This document shows positions 41,401-52,500 of a stretch of DNA of 64,000 bases, piece by piece (within the stretch, counting starts at the first letter, position 1; each line of letters opens with the position of its first letter). The position numbers and the translations under genes were made by a program. Source of the stretch: Leishmania martiniquensis (Eukaryota; Euglenozoa; Kinetoplastea; Trypanosomatida; Trypanosomatidae); assembly GCF_017916325.1 (NCBI RefSeq), contig NC_090156.1:499501-563500 (forward strand), given 5' to 3'. Below the pieces are notes generated by a model. That model searched no databases and had not been told where the DNA came from. It saw only the letters and a list, made by a program, of their open reading frames with translations.

Positions 41401-43216
41401 CGTTATCTGCCAGCGCGCCTAGCCGGCTTTGTACGGTGCGCAGTTGCTCCTTGGCCTCCGTCACGGCGCGCTTGTACGGCGCAAGCTGCCCCTTCTTCTC
41501 CTCCAACTGCTGGCGAAGGGGGCGTAGCTTTGGCAGCAGCTCGTCCGACAGCATTTCGTGCTCCAACTGCAGCCTTGCGACGCCCTCAGCTGCCTCTTTG
41601 CGGTTCTGTTGGTGGATCGCCGCCTCGCGCTCGGCGTCCTGCTGGTGCAGAATCGCCCGCTGCAGTTCCTCCTTTGCCTTGCGCAGTTCGTCGGCCACTT
41701 TCTTGCGCGCCTTCTCCTCCTGGTCCGCGCCAGACTTGACCTGCTCGAGGTGCGCCTCGACAGATTGTCGGCGAGTCCGGACAGCGTCGCGGGCTCGCTG
41801 CGCCTCGGCGACGTGCTTCTTCGCTGCGGCGAACGCCTCCTCCACCTTTGCCTTTTGTTCCCGCCGCTGGGAGACCTCTTCCGCCATCGATCGGATGCGC
41901 GCATCGATGTCCGCCAAGAGCCGCCGCGGCTCCTCTAGCCTCTCCTCGATGCCCCGCATGCGCAGCTGGCACATGACGATGAGCGTCTTCTGGAGTTGGT
42001 TATCCTTCGTGACAAAGGACAGCGTCGAGCTCTTCGCCTCGTCTAGCGCCTCGCGCTCCGCTTTCAGCTTGCGCTCCCTGTCCAGCGCCTCAAGCCGGGC
42101 CAGCTGCGCCGTTTCCGCGGCGGCGGTCATGTCTGAGATTCGACCCACAAATTCACTGGTGCCGATGAGGTCGTCGAGGTACTCCAGCAGCCCCTCCTCG
42201 CCTTCTTTCTCGGCCTTCGGCTTCATGAGCGCGATTTGTTCCACCTCGCCTTGCAGGATGAGGAAGCGATTGTGATCGAGGTCGACGTCTTGGGCGATGA
42301 GGCACTCCATAACATCTTTCTGTGTGCGACGGACACCGTCAATGTAATACTGAGACGCACCGGAGCGGAACACCTCTCGTTTGATGCTCAGCTCGCTGCC
42401 GGCAACCTCCTGCCGCTGCTCCGAGTCCTTCTCCTGGGCGGCGGTCTCTGACAGACGGACAAAGTTCACCGTCACGGATGCGTAGAGCAGGTTCGGATGA
42501 GCGGCAGAGTTGTGGATCACTTCCGACAGCTTCTCCAGTCGTATCTTCTTCGCGCTCCGACCAAAGACGAAGAGCATGGAGTCAATAACGTTTGACTTCC
42601 CAGACCCGTTCGGGCCGATCACTGCCGTGAACGTCTTGTGGAAGGGTCCGATGCGGTGGGTGCCGTAGTATGACTTGAAGTTCTCCACGTCAATATCGCG
42701 AATGACAAGACGGGTGCGAGGCGTCACTGTATCACCGTCATTGTCACTGCGGGCGCCTTCTCGATGCGCCAGATGCGTGGTGGCTATGGGCGGATGAGCG
42801 AGCTCCAGCTCCGTCCCGCTCGTCCGAGCCGACGAGAAGTATGGCGGCGTGCAAGTCGACAGCCGTGCCGCGGACGACGACGAGGAGCTGTCATCGTTGT
42901 CACCGCCGTCTTTGGTATTGTGTCCTTCCTCATGAGCTGCATCGTTCTCAGAACCTTCTTCTGAGCCTTCGCGAGCCCCTGGCGCGGCTTCGTCGTTGCC
43001 CCTGACGGCGTCGTCGAGTTCATCGCCTTCTCGCTCACACGCTTCTTCCTGCTGCCGCGTTTCTGCCACCACCGCCTCGCGCACGTCCTCTGCGCGGGTG
43101 TCACCCGCTTCCTCATCCTCTCTGCGCTCCTTCTTCACAGACACCGTCTCATCGTCGGCCGGCCGCTTCGCCGCTGCCCTGACGGTTTTGCGGGCATTTC
43201 CCTTCCTCGGCGGCAT
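38411..43216 (-). CDS. SMC4: Condensin subunit SMC4 (1601 aa)
   Basis: An ATPase of the condensin complex that compacts chromosomes. Walker A GPNGSGKSNVIDSM is near residue 200, preceded by the SMC4-type KSYYGTHRIGPFHKTFTAVI. A long coiled coil follows; the hinge is at about 685-845 (GYYGTLRQLGRIDDPYDVA, AIAALELLKQNNIGRATMM); then a second coiled coil, the ABC signature LSGGEKTLSSLAL near 1372 and Walker B PIYVMDEIDAALDF near 1399. The last motif with FRNVSIVANYV is typical of SMC4. It is longer than the usual 1250-1400 aa because of an acidic/basic low-complexity N-terminus of about 165 residues, an acidic insertion near 1150-1180, and a C-terminal tail of about 130 residues. The frame is open to 43483, but MPPRKGNARK at 43216 is the credible start. 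Confidence 0.96.
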   Translation of the reverse strand: MPPRKGNARKTVRAAAKRPADDETVSVKKERREDEEAGDTRAEDVREAVVAETRQQEEACEREGDELDDAVRGNDEAAPGAREGSEEGSENDAAHEEGHNTKDGGDNDDSSSSSSAARLSTCTPPYFSSARTSGTELELAHPPIATTHLAHREGARSDNDGDTVTPRTRLVIRDIDVENFKSYYGTHRIGPFHKTFTAVIGPNGSGKSNVIDSMLFVFGRSAKKIRLEKLSEVIHNSAAHPNLLYASVTVNFVRLSETAAQEKDSEQRQEVAGSELSIKREVFRSGASQYYIDGVRRTQKDVMECLIAQDVDLDHNRFLILQGEVEQIALMKPKAEKEGEEGLLEYLDDLIGTSEFVGRISDMTAAAETAQLARLEALDRERKLKAEREALDEAKSSTLSFVTKDNQLQKTLIVMCQLRMRGIEERLEEPRRLLADIDARIRSMAEEVSQRREQKAKVEEAFAAAKKHVAEAQRARDAVRTRRQSVEAHLEQVKSGADQEEKARKKVADELRKAKEELQRAILHQQDAEREAAIHQQNRKEAAEGVARLQLEHEMLSDELLPKLRPLRQQLEEKKGQLAPYKRAVTEAKEQLRTVQSRLGALADNAEKKQQQVTDLAASTARNEARVAELKRLLRDADRKDLQEEVLRVQDQISESARRKYAIHNTIEERKNAYRDGEADDRAMEFLLAQRSLKGYYGTLRQLGRIDDPYDVAAGVASNAWGFHVVEDRQTAIAALELLKQNNIGRATMMVVSEVEREVGPRMAKPFQCPNPKARRLFDLIHPTNPKFRSVFYQAVRDTLVVETLTEARETAFGGGARSEVATGASSSSTGRASHQQRYRVVTVKGELVEPSGTITGGGAAPRGAKLKAARSPQDKQSIKEDLQRLQQELVQAAEEERALNVRLHQLHEQESQVYPEKLRKLRHELSTLVAKVDGDAVRLASLRTELAQSAQEQEGKRAQCEQAVDDCEAVLQKAEKAYIAHHAEVEALEAEVDEAGGARFKTVSASLTAQQERADAEEASLRACRRQAQKYRATQDRKTADIADYEQQLKKLEEEAQDNAKEKVRECVEVLERLVKELGEADARLASAQAAAEEARAAVPAANGAALNAQKTLDDEQRYRQTEAAKIADALQELSKFQQKIEGCEEKIRENAELYGKETLGQGDAEDAEDQDTEVDDDSEEDDNADEGVAAHGRKRVRAHSSRGSGEAALPASSARGISAGVPVPPPSKRAHVELRNMTFRLTPEELDGCDYDRSVHLAKALSEETKRLHGEIDFRAVALWRERDVAHREAKAAYEAKKLISDEAERALQALKDSRRQAFMHAFEHIRQRLKEVYQLLTHGGDADMELVDVNDPFEGINFVVRPPKKSWKQISNLSGGEKTLSSLALIFSLHYIKPTPIYVMDEIDAALDFRNVSIVANYVLRQARGAQFIIISLRNNMFEEAHQLVGVCKVQDVTSTLVLLPRSFRRLIGKQLAEAAEEQRRLCSERRRPRHQHIEARVAANPDGDDVDGQTRSPRTSIVHQSHTPSSGARPTEGDASPTSVSSWPRSSGEIDARASRKGVRFSDLDNVTSAAPEAGQAHDAPQTPTSHRDNPSLYLTH

Positions 43217-46200
43217 TTTGTGTGTGTCTATAGCTGCGCAAAGAGCCGTCGTGCTGTCGCTCTGACGCCTCTGGCCCACTGCCTCTTCCCTTCTGCGTAT
43301 GTGTGTGTGTGTGTGTGTAAGTGTCACCCTCCCTCTTTCTCTATAGCAACAGCAACAAAATAGGGTCCGTGGCGGATCGATAAAGGGATGTGCGAGAACA
43401 GCCACCGACCATAAGGCTTTATCCACTCTCCAACACGCACGCACGCATATATATATATATATATGCCGTCTCGCTTCTTCCACTCTCGCTGGCTCCTTGC
43501 GTGTCGAGATGCGTGTATGTGTATGTCTATGTTAGCGTCCCTTTCCCTTGCTGCTCCCCCCTCCACACAGACACACTTTGTTGGCTTTTCCTGGGCGAGA
43601 CGTCAACGTAGCGTGGCTGCGGGATGCCGCATAAGGGCAGCCTCTGGGACGGGAAAGCACTTATCTTCAAGGTGGGAGCGGCGACACGCGAGTTCGTGGC
43701 GATACGGTGAAACAAGCCTGCAGAGAAAGGGAGGAGGAGGAGGGAGTAGGATGACAGATATTATATAACACGCCACGAGCATGCGTTTCTGCGCACACGG
43801 CGCACCATCACACTCTCCGCGGGACAAGAGCCTTGCGCGAGCGCCTTTCCTTCCTTTGGTCAACTGTCTGCAGAAGCGCCCGTTCGTTCATCTCCGCATT
43901 TTATCCGCCCTGCTCTGCTTTTCTCACTCTTCATTGGCTATCGACTTCGCTTTGTGTGCGTGTTGGGGGGGGGTAGCGGCGGCTTCGGTAAAGTGAGCTG
44001 CACACGACGCGAGGAATGGCCGGACCAACACATCGGCCGGGGGCATCCAGGGCGATGGGGTACGCGACGCGTAGCCACACATTTGAAAACGGACACGCGT
44101 CCCTTCCCTTCCCCCCTCACACCCCTACACCGCTCGACCTCCTCCTACTTGAAGTTCTGTCGCCTTTACTCTCTCCCCCTTCCCGCCCTCTGCACCTGCC
44201 GCCTGCACGCAGCCCACTCAAGGTGCGGGCTTACATGCGGCGGCTTGCGAAGCCCACATGTGCGTGACGCGTGAAGGATACCGTAAAGCAGCCTGTTCAC
44301 CAGCCTCGTCCTCATGCCTTCCCCCATACATCCCTCCGCTCCCTGACTGCGACGACCATCCCCTCCTTCACACACCTGTTGCTCACAGGCACATGAACAC
44401 GCGTCCGCTTCACCAAGAAGGGAAGGGGCACGCAAGTAGACGGGAAGAAATCGGTGCGGTCGCACGCCAGCGCGATCACCACACGCACCCTGCGCTGAAC
44501 GCAAACGTGCGTGCTTGTGAATGGGCTGCTCGCGACAACGGTTCTCTGGCCACGCTGTCCTTGTCAAGGCGTCCACGAGAAACCTTTTGTGTGTGTGTCG
44601 TTCTCCGTCCCGCCCCAGAACGCGGGCTCACGAAAGGGAAGAGAGACTAGTTAAACGCGGCGGCGGCAAAGGTAACAGAGGCAGCGACAGCAGTCGCAGT
44701 AAACGACAACAGCAGCCACAGGCCTGCAGCTTATGGTGGGGGCCAACAGGACGGGGCGCGCGCAAGTTCCTCCACGCATCCTGTTCGCGCACGGGCAGTG
44801 GCACATCTTTTTCAGTCTTCCCATGCGAGGATTTCGAAGGCCCGACGAACGTGTAGCGGCCCCAAATAGCGGCTGAGTCCGCTTCGTCGCCGACGGAGAT
44901 CGCCGAGGCACGCGAAGAAGTGCAGCGAGTGGAAAGGCCTGGGAGGACGAGGGAGGGGATCACTCTGAAGATGAACACAGGCGGACGAGCTGATTCCACA
45001 TCTCTTCCTCCCCTCTTCCTCGCGCCGCCATCGACTACCCGAGCTCGACAGGATTACATCCCAAGCGATCTCTTCCTTACCCTCCGCGCTCACTGGCACG
45101 GCGGTATGCGCACCTCAACTCCACACCTCCCACTTTGTGCCCGTGACGACGGCGTCTACACGTCCCCTCCCTCTCCCCGCTCCCTTTGCTGCTTCGTGAA
45201 GAAGAGGAGAGGTGACGATAGAGGGCCGGCTCTTTCCACAAATATGGATGAAGCCCGCGGACGTACAAACCTGTGCATGTGATGAGATACAGAGTGAAGA
45301 GATGATAAAAGCGGGGTTCGTGTTCTCGAGAGCACCCCCGAAGAGGCGGACACGGCGTCAGGGTGGATGCGGATGGGTGCGCCTGTATTCGGGCTCACAG
45401 GGCGAGGTCGTACTTGTCGCCCTTTCTGCATCGGTGAGGCGGTGCCCGCATGGGGCCAAGGTCTAAGGGGGGCGGCAGATGACACGAGGAGGAGCTGTAC
45501 ACCGTCGCTAGGGCTTACTGCTGCGGATAGGAAGGGCCAGGGGTGATCGGCCGGTGCAGCTCAGCAGCCACCTACCCCCTCCCCCCCATCCCTGCTCCTC
45601 TCTATCCGACCCATACGCTTCCACAGAGAGACGGTCGCGCGACAAACGCCGCTGCTGCGCCCTCCCGTCGACAGACTCGTCGACGCGGCATGCCTTACGT
45701 TTTCTGTCTGATCGCTTCTCCGCTTCCTTGTTCCTCTTGGCGTTGCTCACCAGATGACACCACACACAGCGCCACGGACGTGTGTGGGGAGAGGAAAGAG
45801 GGGTGGGGGTGGGGGGCATAGACAAAAAAGACAAGAGAAACGCAAGAAGAGGGTGAGTGGATCGTTCGCGCGCGCAGCAATCGATAGAGGGGAGAGGAGG
45901 GGAGGCGGTAGACAAAGGGAACCGCGCTTGCCTACAGACACACAGACAGACACACACACACACACATAAACAGCCACAGATAGGGTCGCGTCCGTCACAT
46001 AGCCGGTGCGGCGCTATATGACGGACGCGTGAAGAGGGGAAGGGGCGATTGGGTGAAAGGTGAAGAAGATTCAGCTCCCGACATCGTCACGCAGTGGTTA
46101 GAGGGCACACGTACAACCATTTCTTTTTGTCTTGCGACTGAGAGCTTAGACACATGCACACAGACAGCAGTCATGCCCTACTTTCCCATCACTCACCCCA

Positions 46201-46633
46201 CGATGCCATGTCAAACCTCTTAGCATCCCCAATTTCTCTTTTTCTTTCTTTCTCTGCCTGTTCACGCGCATCTGAGTTGGGCAGTGCTGACTTCGATAAG
46301 CCCCGCACACACAGAAAGCAGCCTGCATACACGCCACGCGTCCGACATGTGCTAACGGCTTCAACGCCCGCTCATCAAGGCGAGACAACAGCGACTCAAA
46401 GCGCTGAGCCGAGAGGGAAAGCACGAGGCGGAGAAGAAGTGGAGGAGAAGGGAGGCGCACGCACTGATCTCATTGCCGGCATGAAAGCCTGCGGCCATCG
46501 CGAGCCACTACTCTGCAGCTCCTGGAGTCATCGAGAAGAGCGATCAGGAGAGGCGCAAGGGAAAGGCGGCCAACAAAGCCGCAAGGGACACCATGGCCCG
46601 AGGATCCATACGCGGCCATCAGCGTTCGCCCCC
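43217..46633. other. Long non-coding spacer (3.4 kb)
   Basis: No gene found in six frames that reads like a protein. It includes (TG)n and (TA)n tracts close to the SMC4 start (43301-43320, 43446-43463), a C/T-rich printed-strand segment at 44100-44180, a GC-rich unique-looking block at about 44640-44960, (CA)n at 45948-45966 and the hairpin at 45987-46029. Most of it should be the 3' UTR of the V-ATPase gene. Confidence 0.6.
45987..46029. repeat. Short inverted repeat (17-bp arms) in the V-ATPase H 3' flank
   Basis: Arms 45987-46003 (CGCGTCCGTCACATAGC) and 46013-46029 pair at 16 of 17 positions, the exception being a C/T difference that can wobble-pair in one strand. The loop is nine bases. 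It lies about 600 bases downstream of the V-ATPase H stop codon on the transcribed strand. Confidence 0.85.
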
Positions 46634-48085
46634 TCAGGCCGTCTGCATGTACTCCCAGCGCTGCACCATTATCTTCTGCGTGCACAGAAGGGCCTCCTTC
46701 GCCACCTCTGCGTTGGAGTGCGACATGAGTGCCATCACGCGCTCCTTCACCCCCGACATGGCAGCGAGGGTGAGGAGGTTTCGACCAGCGGGATGGTATC
46801 GGACGATTTCGCCCAAGTCGTGGCAGCCGACTGCCAGCGTCACCTCATTCTTCGACTCACGCAGCACCTGCCCGAGCGCCAGGAGCACCTCGTAGCCATT
46901 GTCCTCAACCTTCACCGCCTTTTCCTTCCAGAACTTAGTGCTTGTGTGCACCGGTGTCCACTCAAGCACGCCACTCAGCACCTCGCCTCGATATTGCGAG
47001 AAGCTCGTCAGCACCTGCATCGACTTCTCCAGAGCCGCGTTCAGTTGATCCACCATCATGTTGATGTCCTCGTCGCCAAACTTCCGGCGGGACACCTGTG
47101 AGAGCGTCTTGATCATGCCCACGCTAACCATCTCAGCCACCAGCGAGGGGCCTTTCTTGAAGGTGCTGATCTTCTGCTCCGGCGTCTCGCCCTGGTGCAG
47201 GCGACCCAGCACATAAATCCTGCTGTCGGCCCACTCCTCTGACGAGGGGTTCAGCAGCTTGTTCATGTACTTGCGCTCCGCCTCTACCATGTTCAGCAGC
47301 GTCATGAGCGTCACGCGCACACACTTCTCCTTCTGCACTCGCTGTAGAACTCGGTGCAGCTGCGGGATCATGCGCTCGCGCACCAGCAGCACAATCCCTT
47401 CGTACTCGTAAGACAGCAACCAGCCAAGAAGAAGTGTCTCGTAGATGACTTGAATGATGCCGGCAGAGTCGCTCGACACGATGTCCGTGAGGAGGTGCGG
47501 GATGGACGAGACAAGGTTCTCCTTGAAGAACAGCGGGCGGAAGTCCTTGCGGCGAGCCAGCTGCACACAGGCCTGCACCGTGAATTCAACGTCGGCCACC
47601 TGCAGCGTTTCTGGCGCGAAGGTGTGGCGTGCCAGCGCGAAGAAGTCTGTAAAGGCAGTTTCGTTGCCCTCGTAGTTGCCGTAGCGGAGGGCTGTGGCGG
47701 CCAGATAGATCGCGGGGTTCGTGATGCCGAGACACTCGCTGTGCGACGACACGATTTGCAGTAGCAGAGAAGCCGGGTGGCCACCGAAGTGCTTCTGAAG
47801 CTCGTCACGGCCAAGCTGCACGCCAATCTCGTGGTCGGCGTACACGAGGTCTGCCAAGAAGCGCAAGGCGTATCCTAAGATGTGCTCGGCGTGGGTGCCG
47901 GTACACAGACGGAACAGCGCGATCGCCAGCGCTTCCTCACGACCACTGACGAGTGACGTCACAAGCTTCTCATCCAGCCGATTCGTAAAGAGCTGCTCCA
48001 GCAGGCGGATGGTGCTATCGTCGAGGAGCTGCAGCTGACGGACGAGACTGACGGTGTCAGCGGCGTCAGCAGAGAGGGCAGGCAT
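46634..48085 (-). CDS. VMA13: V-type H+-ATPase subunit H (483 aa)
   Basis: Regulatory H subunit of the V1 sector, which couples V1 to V0 and silences free V1. The C-terminal domain is diagnostic: LEWTPVHTSTKFWKEKAVK (about 385-403), NEVTLAVGCHDLGEIVRYHPAGRNL (about 427-450) and VMALMSHSNAEVAKEALLCTQKIMVQRWEYM at the end. The N-terminal two-thirds is a series of armadillo/HEAT-like helices. The length is close to yeast Vma13 (478 aa). Start is the ATG at 48085. Expected on acidocalcisomes, lysosome-like organelles and other acidic compartments. Confidence 0.96.
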   Translation of the reverse strand: MPALSADAADTVSLVRQLQLLDDSTIRLLEQLFTNRLDEKLVTSLVSGREEALAIALFRLCTGTHAEHILGYALRFLADLVYADHEIGVQLGRDELQKHFGGHPASLLLQIVSSHSECLGITNPAIYLAATALRYGNYEGNETAFTDFFALARHTFAPETLQVADVEFTVQACVQLARRKDFRPLFFKENLVSSIPHLLTDIVSSDSAGIIQVIYETLLLGWLLSYEYEGIVLLVRERMIPQLHRVLQRVQKEKCVRVTLMTLLNMVEAERKYMNKLLNPSSEEWADSRIYVLGRLHQGETPEQKISTFKKGPSLVAEMVSVGMIKTLSQVSRRKFGDEDINMMVDQLNAALEKSMQVLTSFSQYRGEVLSGVLEWTPVHTSTKFWKEKAVKVEDNGYEVLLALGQVLRESKNEVTLAVGCHDLGEIVRYHPAGRNLLTLAAMSGVKERVMALMSHSNAEVAKEALLCTQKIMVQRWEYMQTA

Positions 48086-49546
48086 CGCTTAAATTTCTCA
48101 ACGGGCTGCCAGTTCTGTAAGCGCTCGTGCGGGTAAGCCCCTCTGCCTTGCAAGCGGTGCCGTTATGTATGAATGTAATCGTGTGTGTGTGTGCGTTCAA
48201 GACCCGCGTCTCGGTCGAGATGTGGCAGCCTATGTCGATCAGCAAAGATTAACGACGCTCTACTGTCTCGATAGCGGAGCATCAAAGTGGGAATGCGCGG
48301 AGGGGAGGGGGGATGGATGAAGTACAAGAAGGAGAGTAAAATGCACCGCACGCTGAGGCACCCGCGTGCAGATCGGCTGCCCGTATGGCGGGCGCTTCTC
48401 ATCAAACGCCCACGTCTGTGCGCCTATGAGTACGCACATGAGTGTCGGCGGAGGGGGGAGGGAGGGAGGGAGGCCAGAGAGACGGACTGAGAGAGCGCCG
48501 CTTCCGCACTTCAGAGCGCTTTCCTCTTCTTTCCCATCTGCTCGCCGCTTGCTCTGCGCTCGGCAACGTTCCTCTTGAGGCAGCCACATCTCGCCCTCCT
48601 CACCGTTTATTTTACACCGTCGCCTGCGTACCTCCCAGCGATGGGATGGAAGGGATGGGATGGGAGGGGTCACCTCCATAACAAAGGCAGGGTGGCGCGT
48701 AAGGGAGGTGGCACACACATACATGCCCACACACATGCGCACCTCGGTCCTTCATGAAAGGTATACAAGCGATACAACGTTGTATATATCGGCAGGGAGA
48801 GGGAGAGAGACAGAGACGTGATCATGGTGTGCGGAAGGGGGGAAGGGCGGGCAGCCGTACAAGCGAAGTGTACGCCACTACGTGCATGAAGGTGGGAGAA
48901 CAGTCAAAGAAAATGCGAAAAATAGAGTGCGCGATACACACACACACACAGCTGTGGAAGCAATCGCGTGACGCCCGAGAAAGGTGCCTCACGGATACAG
49001 AGAGAAAGAGAAAGAGAAAGCAGGCTGCTATTAACGAAAAAGACGAGCACAGAGTTGCGGAGACGTGAAAGGGAAAAAAGAGGAGAGGGTGAGGGTCTAA
49101 TGAAGTGATGACGAAACGAGAAAGAGCAATACTCGGGCGCCACGTGAATGCGCGCCTCTGTCTGTCTCTGTGTCCGCCTGCCTGTTTGTGTGTATGTATG
49201 CAGCGGACCATCTAAGGCTTCAGAGAGGGGAGAGAGGCTCGTGAGCGCCACCACGAAGCGTACCAAAGAAAGGAAAACAAAAGTCATGGGAGCCGGCGCT
49301 GCTTAAGTGGGGAGGACAGTCCGAGGCGGGTGCCTCTGCGTGTAAGTGTGTGTGTGTGTGGGGGGGGGAGAGGGACAGGCCGTGCGCATGCGCTATGGCC
49401 CGTGCGCACGTCAGCACAAAGAGACCTCGCAGTGACATAAGCATTACTATTACAGGGAAGGCATATTGTTCGCGCGCACAGCATTGTGGGCGTGTGCTCG
49501 TCCGCATACCAGCACACGGACCACGACAATTCCTGAGACATCCTCG
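48086..49546. other. Non-coding spacer
   Basis: No gene seen. Notable items are a (GGGA)n run at about 48453-48475 on the printed strand, ATGGGATGG repeats at about 48640-48668, (CA)n at 48935-48950, and (TG)n with a G run at 49345-49370. Contains the 3' UTR of the PB1 gene. Confidence 0.6.
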
Positions 49547-52500
49547 TCAGTGCCACGATGGCTTGCGCTGTATCATGGCCCGAGTGTTCGCCTCGCGCAT
49601 GCGCTGCATCTCCGCAAAGAGCTCGGCGGACGTGTTGGCGCCGTCCCCTTTGTCACCGTCGCGGTCATCGTTGCCGGCCTCTGCGTTAGGGCGGGTCGGC
49701 GTGCCGCGGGCACCGCGACGGAGGCGTACAGGGGTGCGAGCGCCGGCGCCAACGCCAGCATTGACGGGGCGCGGCGGCAGAGACGTAGGCCCCTTCGGCT
49801 CAGTCATCTGCCGTGGCATGCGTGATCGCTCGCTGCAGACGGTTTCGACGTCATCTAACGAGAACGCGTCCGTGGACCAGCGGCGCGGCTCTCGAGAGGG
49901 CAAATCGGCGAGGCGCCTCTTCGACGCTCTGTTCACCTCACCGATGTTGCTCACTGCTTCGCTGGCGCCGTCACCGCCACCATTCCAGTTCTTTTCCGCT
50001 CTGCCGGAGCAGTGAGTCGCGGTGAACGTGTTGCGTGGCGGTTCGGCCTTCGAGGGCAGCTCTGTCGGCTGCACCGAGATCGTGGTCTCGGGTAACTCGG
50101 TGCGCCGATCAGGGCGCACAGTCGACAGGGAGGCAAGGGTCTGCAGCTCGAGCAATTGCAGCTCGTCGTCGCTCATCACCTCCCAGCGTCGAGCCATGTC
50201 GAGGTCAAGGTGCACCACGCTGTCCTCCCGCTTCCCGTCACCGTTTGCGGTGCTTTCGGTCGCCGCGCTGTGAACGCGAGCTGCTGAAGCCCCCACCGGA
50301 AGGCTCACTGATGTATCGCCGTCCGCTACGGTTCCTGCAGGAGGCGCCGCAGCCCCCATGCCACCGCTCAAAGGTTGCCCACCTGATCGCCGCAACTCTT
50401 CCGCGGCAGGCGATTCCTCGCCTTCCGGGCGGGGCGGCATCTGCGGCACGAGCAGGTTACGCCGCAAGTTCTCTGCTGTCAGAGCCGCTGTCTTCAGGGG
50501 TGACACGCCTGCGGCGGCGGCGGAGGGTGCGTCCTTGCCGTGCGGAGCACCCCCACCGGCAGCCGCGCGAGAGGCGGCGGCGCCCTTCTGCGGAGACACA
50601 CTGCGCACGGCACCAGAGCCGACAGCAGTTGCGGCGCCACGAGCGCGCGGCTGGAGAGGCCCACGTTGCGGCGACGACGTTTCGAGGGAGTGCGGGAGCG
50701 TCCGCGGTTTGCGCGGCCCATTGGCCGTTGCGGCAGAGACTTTAGACGCCGACGCGAGGCGCTCAAACACATTCGTCCGCTTCTCTGGAGTTGTGGCCGC
50801 CGTGGCAGCGGTGGGCCCGTGTGGGTTAGCGCTCGCACCTGGTGCGCTGGTCTCCGGCGCGCTCTCCGTTTGAAAGCCGCCGCTGGTCAGCTCCCATTCG
50901 ACACCGGTGTGCTGCGCACCATCACCGCTGGCGGCAGCCGTGCCGCTATCCATGAGGCTCGGCATTGTCGGGTAGTCGCAAAAAAGCTCGATCTTGATCC
51001 CACTGCAGCCGTGCGGCGCCAACTCACTCAGCATCATGTGCCAGTCTTGCTGATCCAAGAGAGAGATGAAGTCGCCGTCGGTGTCCTCGTAGCGAATGCG
51101 CAGCCGGCGCTCAGTCCCCGCGGACAGCGGCGGCGACTGCAGTTGCGCATGGCAGACATCGTGAATTTGCTGATACACGTCGCGGAATGCGGCCTGCGAT
51201 GCATCGGCGACGGGCAACACGCGTGTCTGCGCGTCGAAGTGAATCTTGAGCCGCAGTGTGTTCAAGCGGCGCAGCCGCGCGCGGGCCTCCTCAACGAGGG
51301 TCCCGCTGACGCCCGCTTCCTCAGCCTGCTGGATGCAGCGCTGTAGCTCCTCCGCGCTCGAACCCTTGGGCGTGTTCGGCATCCGTGAAGCGCTGCCATC
51401 ACTGGCTCGGGCCGTCGCGGCCTCGTCAGTCGAGCCGGTCAAGCTCCAGCCAAGCACGTTAGTGCCTTCCTCGCTGACCCGGAGAGTGTCTGCAGGTGAG
51501 GGGGCGTCGCAACTGGAGCGGCGCGGCGTCGCCTGCAGAGACACTGAAGGGCCGCCGGCGAGCCGAGTCCCACAGTCATCCATGGCAGGCCGCGCTAGCG
51601 CCATCTCCAGCTCCCGCCGCGCCTGGCGCTTAGCGTACAGGGTGGCGAAGAGACCGCAAAGTCCCATGTACGCCTCGCTGAGCCCGGGTGGCCATGGGCC
51701 GCCAGATGTGTGGGTGACGTAGAGGCTACGCACGTCGAAGAGTGCCGGGAAGCCGTCGCCAATCCACGGCACCGGTGCTCCAGTAGAGCCGCTGTTCGCA
51801 CGTGTTGGCGTGAGGCCACTGCCAGCAGCAGCCTCACCGCGCAGGGAGCTCTTCGAACTCATCCCTTCGGAGAAGCACGCACTGCGTCGCCGCTGCCTGT
51901 ACATGTCCAGCGCTGCGCGACCGACAGCGACGGCTGCCTCAGCTGCCACCACGTCGTGCGCGCGCCTCCACAGAAGGAGAAGCTCGTTCGCGCGCGTGAT
52001 GTGATCCAGCACGGCCGACAGTTCCGGCGCCGGCTGCTGTAGCACGGCCGTGCTGGCGCGGTGAAGCACATCTGCCTCGTGAAGACGCGCGAGGAGCTTT
52101 TCTGCGCGCTGCATTAGGGCGGCGTCCTCTTTGTCCCCGCTGAGACTCAGAGCCGACTTCTCATTTCCGCTGTCGTGTTCGCCACGCGCGGCGGACGCGA
52201 CAGCCTGGGCAGCTTTCAGCGCTTTAGAGAGCTCCGCCGCGCTCAGCACGGCGTCGGCGGCTTCGCCGCGCTCTAGCACCTCCCGCAGTGTCGTCATGGC
52301 CGCTCGCTTCAGCGCCAATTTTTTGGCGAGCGCCTCGATTGGCCGTATCACCTGGTCATCAAGGAGCGTCGTGATCGTTTCGCCGGGGCGCAGGATCTCC
52401 TCCAAGCCGTCGATGCGTAGCGTTATCTGCCGTGAGCGGCGAATCGCGCCATCAATGTCGCCCCTGCTTGCAGTGTGCAATGCGTCGAGAACCAGCTTGC

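Noticed and set aside
43217..43483. Upstream extension of the SMC4 frame
   Set aside because: Encodes Thr-His and Tyr-Ile strings from (CA)n and (TA)n tracts; the MPPRKGNARK start at 43216 is far better.
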